A stretch of DNA of 64,000 nt from Saprospiraceae bacterium (GTDB lineage: Bacteria; Bacteroidota; Bacteroidia; Chitinophagales; Saprospiraceae): positions 1 through 64,000 of the forward strand of contig JAHDIN010000014.1 of assembly GCA_020630775.1 (NCBI GenBank), written 5' to 3'. Of this stretch, positions 24,849 to 34,103 are shown in pieces. Under the pieces are notes generated by a model. It ran no database searches, had not been told where the DNA came from, and was given only the letters and a program-made list of their open reading frames with translations. Each line of letters opens with the position of its first letter. The first letter of the stretch is position 1. Position numbers and translations under genes: made by a program.

Positions 24849-25278
24849 ACTGAAACAAATGATTAAAGAAATAGCGGACTATAATGACTCTGGTATGAAC
24901 GCTTTTGTAAACAAGGAGTCTTGCAAGATTATATATATACCAAATGAGTTAAATTACAATTTAATAGACGCTGAAGAATTTTATGAGGAAGACTTAAAAG
25001 AAATAGATAAAAATTATCATCATATATTTAAGATTGAGCCGCCAAGCTCAAATGAATCGTTTGTGATAATGGAAAAATTTGTAGATAAAATACATGACAA
25101 TAGTTTACGTACGGCATTAATAAATGCGTTGAATCGACGCCAACCATTCGCTAATTTCAAATATCTTATCGATAATTCTGACGTAAGAGAAGATTGGTTT
25201 AAACATAAAACTGACGAATTGGAAAGACGAGTAAAAATGGTGTTTGAAGGTGAAATGCCAGGACTTAACATTGTTTGA
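24829..25278 (+). CDS. UPF0158 family protein
   Basis: Starting at MDVSKDKLKQ (ATG 24829) this is 149 residues; an ATG at 24817 would add four residues. It shows the UPF0158 hallmarks: an early strand pair with a short acidic segment, IEPPSSNESFVIMEKFVDKI, LRTALINALNRRQPFANFKYLIDN, and VREDWFKHKTDELERRVKMV. Function is unknown. It begins inside the end of the DUF3024 gene (20 bases overlap), suggesting a two-gene module. Its last codons and TGA stop coincide with the left half of an attC-like element (TAACATTGTTTGATCACAGC). Confidence 0.75.
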   Translation: MDVSKDKLKQMIKEIADYNDSGMNAFVNKESCKIIYIPNELNYNLIDAEEFYEEDLKEIDKNYHHIFKIEPPSSNESFVIMEKFVDKIHDNSLRTALINALNRRQPFANFKYLIDNSDVREDWFKHKTDELERRVKMVFEGEMPGLNIV

Positions 25279-25290
25279 TCACAGCATATA
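25266..25290 (+). other. Half attC-like element, copy 5
   Basis: TAACATTGTTTGATCACAGC followed by ATATA matches the left half of copies 2 and 3 (TGATCACAGCATA), but no matching right half (GATCCGTTA) follows. The TGA of TGATCA is the stop codon of the UPF0158 gene. I read it as a truncated element marking the end of the array. Confidence 0.5.
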
Positions 25291-25408
25291 TTTTACGATA
25301 ATTCTTTATTCCAGCATTTATGAGGAAAAATGGTTATCAAACATAACCGAATGTCTTTAGGGATAGTTTTCTGATCCTCTCAGCTTCGGCAAAAGTAATT
25401 ATATCGGA

Positions 25409-25483
25409 TATCGCGATACACGATATATATTTTTTATGTATTGATTTACAGTATATTATTTATTATTATTGCATATCGCGATA
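25409..25483 (+). promoter_or_regulatory. Twin TATCGCGATA operators before the MarR-like/nucleotidyltransferase pair
   Basis: The perfect palindrome TATCGCGATA occurs at 25409-25418 and at 25474-25483, each followed by C. A related half site CGATATAT follows the first copy. The second copy lies 15 bp before the ATG at 25499. The sequence is much more GC-rich than its surroundings. The likely binder is the helix-turn-helix protein encoded next. Confidence 0.75.
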
Positions 25484-25498
25484 CGCAATAATTTACAT

Positions 25499-26023
25499 AT
25501 GGATGGCAATATAGCTCAAATGAAGCCGCAGGATATCCTGCTTTTACTCAAAATCGTAGGACTTAATAGCGAGTCATGGAAACAGCTTCCAATAGCAGTA
25601 TCCTTGGGCATGAGTCAGTCCGAGGTCAGTGAAGCCGTCAAGCGAAGCAAGTATGCTGGTTTATTAGATAGCAAGGGCAAATCTGTCATGAGGCAAGCTT
25701 TGATGGAATTTCTAGAATATGGTATCAAGTATGTATTTCCACAGAAACCTGGTCCCATTGTACGAGGGGTTCCTACAGCTCATTCGGCACCACCACTTAA
25801 TGATACTATTGTTAGCAATGAAGCCTATGTCTGGCCATACGCCAAAGGATCAGTACGTGGCCAGAGTATTTTGCCCTTATATGCTTCTGCACCATCCGCT
25901 GCATTGCGTGATCCTAAACTACACGAACTATTGGCTATGGTAGATGCACTTCGCGTAGGTAGATCTCGTGAACGAGCTCTTGCTTTGGAAGAACTCAAAA
26001 GACGGATATTGGATGGAAAATAA
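25499..26023 (+). CDS. MarR-like winged-helix regulator, putative antitoxin
   Basis: Starting at ATG 25499 (MDGNIAQMKPQD) this is 174 residues. An upstream TTG start would overlap the operator. The first 75 residues form a winged helix (LLLLKIVGLN, LPIAVSLGMSQSEVSEAVKR as HTH, then a wing). The C-terminal part has a proline-rich linker (QKPGPIVRGVPTAHSAPP) and a helix RSRERALALEELKRRI. It overlaps the nucleotidyltransferase gene by 11 bases. Such HTH-plus-nucleotidyltransferase pairs resemble AbiE-type or MNT-type toxin-antitoxin loci, with this protein as antitoxin and repressor. The role is inferred from pairing and operators. Confidence 0.7.
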   Translation: MDGNIAQMKPQDILLLLKIVGLNSESWKQLPIAVSLGMSQSEVSEAVKRSKYAGLLDSKGKSVMRQALMEFLEYGIKYVFPQKPGPIVRGVPTAHSAPPLNDTIVSNEAYVWPYAKGSVRGQSILPLYASAPSAALRDPKLHELLAMVDALRVGRSRERALALEELKRRILDGK

Positions 26024-26717
26024 AACCATCAATCTAGCCCTCGTAAAAGAGGTCGCCGAGGCACTAGCAGAATTACGGGATCGAATGGTCTTTGTAGGAG
26101 GAGCTACCATCAGCCTGTATACTGATGATCCAGCTGCAGGAGAGATCAGACCGACTAGTGACATTGATATGGCGATACGTATGTCCTATACTTATGGTCA
26201 ATGGGCCAGTATGCAAGAACGACTTGCCGAATTAGGCTTTAGTCCAGATCCTGACGGACATGCCATGTGCAGTTACAAGTACGACAACATATCTGTTGAT
26301 ATCATGCCTTCTAGTAATAGTAGTCATATGGGACCTGCCAACCGCTGGTATCAGATCGGATTTGAAAATATACAAGAAGTTCTGCTTGATGATCAGAACA
26401 TACAGATCCTTACAGCGCCTTGTTTTTTAGCAACAAAGTTTGAGGCCTTTAAGCATCGCGGTGGAGATTACAGAACAAGCCACGACTTTGAAGATATCAT
26501 CTATGTATTGGATAATCGGTTGGACATTGTGAATGAAATACTCCATGATGACCCAAGGGTCAAAGCGTTTTTACAAGAGGAGTTGAGAGCAATCATGGAT
26601 CATGTGTCTTCGGAAGAGATCTTATCATGTCATATTCATCCTTTGGTCATTGAGGGACGTCTACCAATTCTCAAAGAAAAAATAAATCATATCTTAAAAC
26701 GACAACAGGGGCAATGA
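26013..26717 (+). CDS. Nucleotidyltransferase, AbiEii-like putative toxin
   Basis: Starting at MENKTINLAL (ATG 26013) this is 234 residues. A nucleotidyltransferase-fold signature is present: FVGGATISLYTDD followed by RPTSDIDMAI (GG...T/S...DxD), then the third acidic strand in YDNISVDIMPSS. FLATKFEAFKHRGGDYRTSHDFEDI matches the C-terminal active-site segment K..A...R....KD..D of AbiEii/DUF1814 proteins. Related enzymes transfer nucleotides to tRNA or protein targets and are toxic. It overlaps its regulator by 11 bases. The active-site residues look intact. The target is unknown. Confidence 0.75.
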   Translation: MENKTINLALVKEVAEALAELRDRMVFVGGATISLYTDDPAAGEIRPTSDIDMAIRMSYTYGQWASMQERLAELGFSPDPDGHAMCSYKYDNISVDIMPSSNSSHMGPANRWYQIGFENIQEVLLDDQNIQILTAPCFLATKFEAFKHRGGDYRTSHDFEDIIYVLDNRLDIVNEILHDDPRVKAFLQEELRAIMDHVSSEEILSCHIHPLVIEGRLPILKEKINHILKRQQGQ

Positions 26718-26908
26718 GCTTTAACAAACTCAATAGTTTATAGCATTCCATTATCCAACAGCTAAGCGGTGTTAATTTCAATAGAAATACAATCAAAGAA
26801 CCTAATCCTTCTTGTGGAGCCCGATGGCTGAGTAAATGAAAGTCAAATTATTGATAAACCTAGAGCCAGCTTATAACAAATCACACACATTTCAAACCCT
26901 AAACTTCC

Positions 26909-26916
26909 TATCTTTA
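26909..26916 (+). promoter_or_regulatory. Candidate -7 box of the AsmA-like gene
   Basis: TATCTTTA fits the Bacteroidota -7 consensus TAnnTTTG except for the last base. It lies 6 bp before ATG 26923, implying an almost leaderless mRNA and supporting that start over the upstream in-frame ATG at 26836. The gap 26718-26908 shows no other feature. Confidence 0.4.
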
Positions 26917-26922
26917 CCCCAT

Positions 26923-29900
26923 ATGCAACTCAACTTCCTAAAGCGCTGGAAATTCTGGAAAAGAGCGATGCTCTTAGGCATCCTTCTGCCATTGTTGTTA
27001 TTTGGGATTTTAGTATTTATCGTATTTCAAAAACAGGATGCACTCATTCAAGGGGAAATTGACGCCTTGAATAAAACGCATCAGGGTTTAATTGAAATAG
27101 GGGACACGCATATTGACCCCATTAAGAACTTCCCTTACATATCCATCAAAGTCGATAGCATTCAGTTGTATGAATCAAAAGATAAGGATGATGCACTCAT
27201 TTTGGATGTAGCAGATATTTATGTCGGCTTTAATTTATGGGATGTCGTGGACGGTAACTATGACGTGCAGAAATTGTTGGTCGAAGATGGTTACTTCAAT
27301 ATTATCAAGCATAAGGACGGATCTATTAATATAGAAAATGCATTAGCTGCGCCAAGCGAGGAGGTAACAGAAGAGGCGCCGCTTGATATTCATCTGAAGA
27401 ATATAGAGCTCAAAAATATTGATATCCACAAGCTCGATGAAGAGAGCAACTTGGATATAGAAACCTATGTGTATTGGGCAAATAGTGGGATTAAAACAGC
27501 TGGCCATAAAATTAAAGCCCTTGTAGATACAGAGTTTGAGCTCAATATCATTGAAGGCCAAGATACCAGTTTTATAAAACATAAGCACTTTGAATGTCAT
27601 ACGGATGTGACGTTTGATAATCTGTCGGGTTTATTAGAAATAGCGCCATCAGGGATCAAGATGGAAAATGGTGATTTCAATATTCAGGGGAGTATAGAAA
27701 CGAAAAAGGATATGGCCTTGGACCTGCATGTCTATGGCACGAAGCCCAACTTTGATATGCTGATCGCTTTTGCGCCGGAAGATTTGATACCGACCCTAGA
27801 AAGTTATAATAATGCAGGAGAAGTTTTCTTTAATGCAGATATCGTTGGTCCGACAGGCAATGGGGCATTGCCATTTATTGATATTCAATTCGGGGCAGAT
27901 GAGGCCTATTTAGAAAATGTGGGCGTCCGCAAGCGCGTAGATGATCTTGGCTTTAAGGGGCACTTTACCAATGGCCAAGAAAAGTCCTTTGAATCAATGG
28001 AGTTTGCTATTGAAGACTTTACCTCAAAATTAGAAGAAGGCAACTTTAATGCGTCTTTGGTCGTGAAAAACTTCGTCGAACCTGATGTAGACTTAGAACT
28101 CAATACAGACTTTAACTTAGATTTTTTGACTAAGTTTTTTAATGTATCAAATATTGAGAATGTTTCGGGCCGTGTAGAACTCGATATGCATTTTCATGAT
28201 ATCATAGACCTAGCACATCCAGAAAAAGCATTGAACAAATTAAATCAGGCTTACTTCAGTGAATTAAATATCGCCAATCTGCATTTGGAGTCCCCCGATT
28301 TACCAGTACCCATTGATAGTCTTGATCTCCATCTCGCCATGAATGGTCAGAAAGGCGTTTTGGATAAATTCGAGCTGCTTATGGGGGCGACGGACTTATC
28401 GCTTAAAGGCTTTGTTTCTGATTTGCCAGCTTTAGTCCATCATACGGACATGCCCGTTGAGGCAGCATTGGATATCAAATCTAATCTATTGGATCTTTCA
28501 GAATTGACTGGTTTTTCAGTAGGGGATAGCACAGGGATAGATGAGCAAGTAGAAGACTTTAGTCTTCAAATACAACTCAATTCTAGTGCCCGTGCTATTA
28601 CAGAAGCTAAATACTTGCCAGAAGGGGAATTTGTTATAAAAGACTTGCATGCACAATTCAAACACTTTCCGCATGAGTTGCATGACGTTCATGGAAAGTT
28701 TGTTATTGATAGCACGCAATTAAAGATTGATGATCTCAAGGGGTATATAGATAAATCTGATTTTCATTTCAATGGCCATTTTCGTAATTACGGGACTTTG
28801 ATGGAAGACACGTTGGCTGGCCAACAAAATTTAAATACGCCCATCGAAGCTGATTTAGAAATGACTGCCGACATGTTGGACATTGCAGCGTTGACCGGTT
28901 TTTCAATAGGGGACAGCACGGGCATCGATGAGCAAATAGAAGACTTTAGTATCCAGATGAAATTCATTTCAACGGCAGATGGACTGAGCAATTTTGAATA
29001 TCTACCTAGAGGTGAGTTCTTTATCGAGGGACTCCATGCCCAGCTGAAGCACTATCCGCACGAGCTGCACGACTTCCATGCTGACATTCTTGTTGATGAC
29101 AAGGATCTGGAGATCATTGACTTCACGGGGTATATTGATAAATCAGATTTTCATTTTGATGGACGGGTTCATGACTACGGTTTTTGGATGCAAGATACCT
29201 TACAAGGGGATGTCACCCTGGACCTCAGCTTAAATGCGGATCTACTAAAACTGGAAGACATCTTTACGTATCAAGGTGAAAATTATGTGCCCGAAGATTA
29301 TCGCCATGAAGAATTTGAAAATCTTAAACTGCACGTCAATGGTGCAATGCATTATAAAGATCATGGACTCCATTCTATAGATATCGATCTGGATCAATTC
29401 GATGCAAAAATGCATGTGCATCCGATGCGCTTTGAGGATTTCTCTGGGCGAATTCATTATGAAGATGATCACCTGGTCATAGAAAAAATGCATGGCCAAA
29501 TAGGGCGTACCATTTTCGATATGGACATGAATTATTACCTAGGAGAAGATGCGTCGATTAAGTTGAGAGATAATCACTTTGGGCTAAAGGCTAATTACAT
29601 TGACTTTGATCAATTGTTTTCATTTAAAGTAGCGCCACCAAAAAAATCCAATACGACACAACCATCATTTCCAACGACCGAGGATGTTGCAGTACACAGC
29701 GAGGCATTCAATATATATGAATTGCCCTTTACTGACATGACTTTTGATATTGATGTGGATCATTTTATTTACCATCATATCGATCTGCAAAATATTCATA
29801 GCCGCTTCAGAACGACACACGATCATTATATCTATGTGGATACGATAAGCCTCAATGCTGCCGGTGGGCAATTCTTAGGATCTGGATACTTCAATGGCAG

Positions 29901-30531
29901 CGACCCTAACCATATCTATCTCAAGCCGAAGTTAAAAGTTATAAAAGCAGATGTCGATCAGCTCTTGTTCAAGTATGAAAATTTTGGGCAAGATGAGATG
30001 CTGTCCGATTATGTCCACGGTCAGTTATCAGGAGATATTACTGGAAATATTAGAATATACCCTGACATGATTCCGGATGTCGATCAATCAGAGATTCATA
30101 TGGACGTAGAACTATTGCACGGCCGTCTCGAAAACTATGAACCTGTGCTTATGCTGTCTGACTACATGGGCGACAAGAACTTGTCTTTAGTTCGATTTGA
30201 TACCCTTCAAAATCATATGGATATTACCAATGGCATCATCACGATACCTAATATGACCATAGAGTCTACGCTAGGTCATTATGAGTTGTCTGGAGAACAA
30301 TCCATGGCTGGTGATCTCGAATATTATCTTCGTATACCATGGAAAATAGTGCGGAAGAGTGCCCGCTATAAATTGTTTGGCAATAAAAAAACGAAAGACG
30401 GCGAAATTGGTGATGAAGAAATTATTGAAAAAGATCCCAACAAGAAAACACGATATCTAAACCTTAGAATAAAAGGGACACTAGATGATTATAATATTAA
30501 AGTAAGGAAAAAGAGAAATCGTAAAAAGTGA
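26923..30531 (+). CDS. AsmA-like envelope protein with an internal 129-residue duplication
   Basis: Starting at MQLNFLKRWK this is 1202 residues. One N-terminal membrane helix (about 12-36) is followed by a very long periplasmic beta-rich chain of AsmA/TamB-like type (VDSIQLYESKDKDDALILDV, VQKLLVEDGYFNI) and a basic C-terminus (KKRNRKK). Such proteins bridge the envelope and are linked to lipid transport and outer-membrane assembly. Residues about 511-639 and 640-768 are a tandem duplication: both contain LTGFS-GDSTGIDEQ-EDFS, LHAQ-KH-PHELHD and GYIDKSDFHF. There are no close operon partners. The predicted start lies just after a -7 box. Confidence 0.8.
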   Translation: MQLNFLKRWKFWKRAMLLGILLPLLLFGILVFIVFQKQDALIQGEIDALNKTHQGLIEIGDTHIDPIKNFPYISIKVDSIQLYESKDKDDALILDVADIYVGFNLWDVVDGNYDVQKLLVEDGYFNIIKHKDGSINIENALAAPSEEVTEEAPLDIHLKNIELKNIDIHKLDEESNLDIETYVYWANSGIKTAGHKIKALVDTEFELNIIEGQDTSFIKHKHFECHTDVTFDNLSGLLEIAPSGIKMENGDFNIQGSIETKKDMALDLHVYGTKPNFDMLIAFAPEDLIPTLESYNNAGEVFFNADIVGPTGNGALPFIDIQFGADEAYLENVGVRKRVDDLGFKGHFTNGQEKSFESMEFAIEDFTSKLEEGNFNASLVVKNFVEPDVDLELNTDFNLDFLTKFFNVSNIENVSGRVELDMHFHDIIDLAHPEKALNKLNQAYFSELNIANLHLESPDLPVPIDSLDLHLAMNGQKGVLDKFELLMGATDLSLKGFVSDLPALVHHTDMPVEAALDIKSNLLDLSELTGFSVGDSTGIDEQVEDFSLQIQLNSSARAITEAKYLPEGEFVIKDLHAQFKHFPHELHDVHGKFVIDSTQLKIDDLKGYIDKSDFHFNGHFRNYGTLMEDTLAGQQNLNTPIEADLEMTADMLDIAALTGFSIGDSTGIDEQIEDFSIQMKFISTADGLSNFEYLPRGEFFIEGLHAQLKHYPHELHDFHADILVDDKDLEIIDFTGYIDKSDFHFDGRVHDYGFWMQDTLQGDVTLDLSLNADLLKLEDIFTYQGENYVPEDYRHEEFENLKLHVNGAMHYKDHGLHSIDIDLDQFDAKMHVHPMRFEDFSGRIHYEDDHLVIEKMHGQIGRTIFDMDMNYYLGEDASIKLRDNHFGLKANYIDFDQLFSFKVAPPKKSNTTQPSFPTTEDVAVHSEAFNIYELPFTDMTFDIDVDHFIYHHIDLQNIHSRFRTTHDHYIYVDTISLNAAGGQFLGSGYFNGSDPNHIYLKPKLKVIKADVDQLLFKYENFGQDEMLSDYVHGQLSGDITGNIRIYPDMIPDVDQSEIHMDVELLHGRLENYEPVLMLSDYMGDKNLSLVRFDTLQNHMDITNGIITIPNMTIESTLGHYELSGEQSMAGDLEYYLRIPWKIVRKSARYKLFGNKKTKDGEIGDEEIIEKDPNKKTRYLNLRIKGTLDDYNIKVRKKRNRKK

Positions 30532-30683
30532 TAGGGTATTAGGTATACTATGAAGCATTTGAAGATGTCCTTGACTCGCCTTTATAGAATTCATTTCTAT
30601 TCTTAGTTTGTCTAACTTCATACAGCTTGATGGATTTTAATAGTTTTAGTTAACAGTATTTGAACAAGCTCTTCTTATATAGT

Positions 30684-31361
30684 ATGAAAAATTTAAAAAG
30701 ACATAGCATCATTCTATTGGCGCTAATTTTCTTAAGTTGTAATGAACAAGAAGTGATTCCGACAATTCAAATTGATGACCATGGAAATTACTTATATCAA
30801 GGAATTAAAATGATGCCATTAGATATTTGTAATAATATAAAAGGAGAGTTCGGAAACAAGACAGGAATAAATCTACTCGTATCAAAAAGCGCAACAATGG
30901 AATCTATAGGAAAGCTTAAAAACGAGTTAGTCAAAAACCAACTTGATAAAATTAGTTATTCTGAAATTTCAAGTATTAAGTCAGATTTCAATATAAATGG
31001 GAAGTGGAAAGTGGCATCTATGGCAAATTCATCAATTTATGCTCTAGAAAAAGACGATAAATATTTAAATCAAATTGTCGAAATAAGCCAATACCAAATT
31101 TCCCAAAAGTCAGACTTTTCGATACTTGAAGTAATTGATGACACAATTCCAATAGCTATTAAATCAATCGAATTAATTACTGAAGAAGATCTCCATAATA
31201 TTTACAAATTTAATATCAAAGAACTGAGCAATACGCACAAGTCGTTAAGTGAGCTAAAAACCAATTTGGACAATCATCCTTTCAGTTCAATATTAGTTAC
31301 GGAATTTGATGAATTAATTATTGGATGGGATGGTCTATGCTTTAAATTGGTAAAAATGTAA
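30684..31361 (+). CDS. Lipoprotein, unknown function
   Basis: Starting at MKNLKRHSII (ATG 30684; an upstream TTG is less likely) this is 225 residues with lipobox LSC (IFLSCNEQE, Cys about residue 18). The mature part is mixed alpha/beta, AT-rich in coding, with no recognised domain. It stands alone: the gap before it (30532-30683) and after it (31362-31474) show no structured element. No function is proposed. Confidence 0.6.
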   Translation: MKNLKRHSIILLALIFLSCNEQEVIPTIQIDDHGNYLYQGIKMMPLDICNNIKGEFGNKTGINLLVSKSATMESIGKLKNELVKNQLDKISYSEISSIKSDFNINGKWKVASMANSSIYALEKDDKYLNQIVEISQYQISQKSDFSILEVIDDTIPIAIKSIELITEEDLHNIYKFNIKELSNTHKSLSELKTNLDNHPFSSILVTEFDELIIGWDGLCFKLVKM

Positions 31362-31474
31362 ATGAAACATGCTAAAAAAAACAACTGACGATCACGGTAA
31401 TGTATCACTCCTTAAAACGACTTATATTGCTAATAGGTCATAGTTTAGTTAGTGATAAAACCCAATAGGTGAAA

Positions 31475-32320
31475 ATGGCATTTTCAAAAATCAAAAACTT
31501 ATTTAGTCAAAGTAAGCTTGAAGTATTTAATCATAGTCATATCTTAAATGGTTATTCTAGTATAGTTTGGAGTCCTGAAAATGAGAATAAAATTGTACAG
31601 CATTTTAGTAAAAATGAAGAACCTAAAAGTATCCTAATTAGAAACTTCAAGCAAGATGTAAACTCAATAGAAAAACTGATTTCTATTCGTAAATTAAAGG
31701 GGCTTGTGGTTCTCTCGGATATTACCGAATTTTTACCAATTGATTCATTTTTAGAACTTGAAGTTTTGGTTTGTGTAAATAAAATGCCTAGCAAGGTTGA
31801 TCTTGATAAATTACCAAATTTGAAGATCCTGAGCATATCGGCTAACAATGTAATAAATCTCAATTTGACTAATAATTTAGAAGCTCTACATTTGGAAAAT
31901 GTAAATCCTGACCTGAATTTATCGAAGAATAAAAATTTATTAGAAATATCATTTCATAATGGCAGCCTTGAAAATTTTAATGGCTTAAGTAATCTTATAA
32001 AGCTTAAGAAAATAGAAGCTCGAAATATGAGATTATTAAAGTCTTTGAATGGGCTCAATGAAAATCTTCAAAATTTAGAACATATAGAAATATTCAGAGC
32101 TGAGCAGTTACAAGATTTAAATGCCATTTCAACATTGAAAAACCTTAAGACAGTCTATTTACAAAGCATACCTGATGTTGACAATTTAAATTTTGTGAAG
32201 GACTTAATTAATTTAGACCGACTTGTGATGGGTTGTAATGTGAAGGATATTGATAAAAATTGTATCAAAAATATAAGCGAGATATTTATACCTAAATACA
32301 ATGCAAATACTTTAAATTAA
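31475..32320 (+). CDS. Leucine-rich repeat protein
   Basis: Starting at MAFSKIKNLF this is 281 residues; a GTG two codons upstream is possible. There is no signal peptide, so it is probably cytoplasmic. From about residue 80 it shows irregular leucine-rich repeats of 20-23 residues (LPNLKILSISANNVINLNL, NLEALHLENVNPDLNLSKN, LIKLKKIEARNMRLLKSLNG, LQNLEHIEIFRAEQLQDLNA, LKNLKTVYLQSIPDVDNL). LRR arrays form curved solenoids for protein binding. The partner is unknown. Confidence 0.7.
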   Translation: MAFSKIKNLFSQSKLEVFNHSHILNGYSSIVWSPENENKIVQHFSKNEEPKSILIRNFKQDVNSIEKLISIRKLKGLVVLSDITEFLPIDSFLELEVLVCVNKMPSKVDLDKLPNLKILSISANNVINLNLTNNLEALHLENVNPDLNLSKNKNLLEISFHNGSLENFNGLSNLIKLKKIEARNMRLLKSLNGLNENLQNLEHIEIFRAEQLQDLNAISTLKNLKTVYLQSIPDVDNLNFVKDLINLDRLVMGCNVKDIDKNCIKNISEIFIPKYNANTLN

Positions 32321-32447
32321 TGAATGTTAAGGTCTAGCTTTAAAAATCGTTTGAGACGACGATGTTTCCTTTTTTATTGCGGCATATGTCACGAAACCGT
32401 ATGAGCAAGAATAAGATAAAACAATTGAAACGTATTAATATAAAAGC

Positions 32448-33275
32448 ATGAAATATGAGTTAATCAAATACTTCCTTCTACTAATTCTTTGCATGGGTTG
32501 TTCTCAGCCAAAAGATAGGGTATTTGAAAAATTTGAATCAGAGTTGGAAAAGCAAGGATTAAGCATTGAGAAAGTAGATGGTGACGGATTAATACATGTT
32601 TCTCATAATAATGTTGTCTTTGAAGTAAGCCTGGATAATTTAAGAAAGGACTTTGAAAGAGATCAAGATGATTTACGTATAGTTGAATTTGTTAAAACTA
32701 TGAAAAGTCAATTCTCAGTGATGCCAGATTGGGAATTTTCAAAGGATAAAGTCTATGTCGGCTTGCTTCCAAATGATATTGATTTTACAGATTTGATAAA
32801 CGAAGAAATAAGTGAAAAATTCAGAAAGGTTTTCTCTATTCATTTTGATAATCAAATCAGATATATCTCAGAAAAGCAAGTTATAAATTGGGGAATAACA
32901 AGAGAAGAACTTAAAGAACAAGCGAATGAAAATTTATCGAAATTATTGAATAATTCTCAACTTGAAATTGAAGATATGGATGGACGAAAATTAGGCTTTA
33001 TTAATTGTCCCGAAAGTACATTGAAGGCTTCATTAATATTTTGTGATGATCTCAGACAAAAAGTTGAAAAGGATTTTGGTTGGCCCATACATGCAGCTAT
33101 TCCAGTAAGAGATTTTTGTTATATTTTTTCAAAGAATGATTTTCAATATTTTTCAAATAGAATCGGAAATATTGTAGTTGAAGAATATACACAGAGTGGT
33201 TATCCCATTACGACAGAAGTACTTGAGATTTCAGAAGCCGAAATAAAGCCTGTTGGAGCATACCCAATTGAATAA
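32448..33275 (+). CDS. DUF1444 family lipoprotein
   Basis: This 275-residue protein has a lipoprotein signal (LLILCMGCSQ, Cys about residue 18). The rest resembles DUF1444 proteins such as B. subtilis YtpQ: WGITREELKEQANENLSKL, YIFSKNDFQYFSNRIGNIV and GYPITTEVLEISEAEIKPV. YtpQ-type proteins are cytoplasmic in Firmicutes; the lipoprotein signal here is a variation. Function is unknown. It is a single gene with 100-130 bp gaps on both sides. Confidence 0.65.
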   Translation: MKYELIKYFLLLILCMGCSQPKDRVFEKFESELEKQGLSIEKVDGDGLIHVSHNNVVFEVSLDNLRKDFERDQDDLRIVEFVKTMKSQFSVMPDWEFSKDKVYVGLLPNDIDFTDLINEEISEKFRKVFSIHFDNQIRYISEKQVINWGITREELKEQANENLSKLLNNSQLEIEDMDGRKLGFINCPESTLKASLIFCDDLRQKVEKDFGWPIHAAIPVRDFCYIFSKNDFQYFSNRIGNIVVEEYTQSGYPITTEVLEISEAEIKPVGAYPIE

Positions 33276-33404
33276 TAATGAATAATGAACTATTAAGAGG
33301 ATCTTTTCAATATTATGATGGTTATAAATCAAGACTAATGTTCTAATGCTTTTCGATCAACTTGCCACATCTTTAAATGAAAGTACTAACGTAAAATTAT
33401 TATA

Positions 33405-34100
33405 ATGAATAAGCTAGGATTAATTGGAGGTACTTCATGGCATTCGACTGTTGAGTATTATAAATATATCAATCAATCTGTGAATGATTATTTTGGGAAT
33501 AATACCAACCCTCCGCTAATGGTATACACGCTAAACCAATCCTTGGTGCACCAATATCAGATCGAGAATAAATGGGAAGATATAGCAGGCCTAATTATTG
33601 AAGCTGCTAAAAGCCTTGAAAGGGCTGGCGTACAGATGCTTATGTTCTGCGCCAATACACCGCACAAAGTATATGATATTGTAATGGCACAAGTCAATAC
33701 GCCCATATTGCATATAGCAGATGCGACCTCAGATGCCATCAAGTCAAAAGACATAAAAAGGGTATGTTTCCTAGGTACAAAGTACTCTATGAAAGAAAGC
33801 TTTGTTACAGGCAGGATATCAGAAAGTTGTATAGAGGTGCTGGTTCCATCAAGCGAAAAAGACATCAATGAATTACATAGGATCATCCAAGAAGAACTGA
33901 CTTATGGCAAAATTATTTCTTCATCTAAACGATACGTTATCAGTGTCATTCAATCTTTTGTGGATAGGGGTGCGGAAGGTGTTATTTTAGGTTGTACAGA
34001 ATTCCCGCTAATGATAACCCCATCAGACTTAAGCATTCCAATTTTCAATACGACAGAAATTCACGCCAAAGCTGCAGTAAATTTTATATTAAATAATTGA
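33405..34100 (+). CDS. Aspartate/glutamate racemase family protein
   Basis: This 231-residue protein begins MNKLGLIGGTSWHSTVEYY, typical of cofactor-independent Asp/Glu racemases. The two catalytic cysteines are present in the standard contexts MFCANTPH (about residue 83) and LGCTEFPL (about residue 195). The enzyme interconverts L- and D-amino acids by a two-base thiol mechanism in the cytoplasm. The downstream hydrolase gene starts 3 bp after its stop, so they form an operon. The EcRacX/YgeA-type subgroup fits better than MurI; the substrate is not certain. Confidence 0.88.
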   Translation: MNKLGLIGGTSWHSTVEYYKYINQSVNDYFGNNTNPPLMVYTLNQSLVHQYQIENKWEDIAGLIIEAAKSLERAGVQMLMFCANTPHKVYDIVMAQVNTPILHIADATSDAIKSKDIKRVCFLGTKYSMKESFVTGRISESCIEVLVPSSEKDINELHRIIQEELTYGKIISSSKRYVISVIQSFVDRGAEGVILGCTEFPLMITPSDLSIPIFNTTEIHAKAAVNFILNN

Positions 34101-34103
34101 TCT

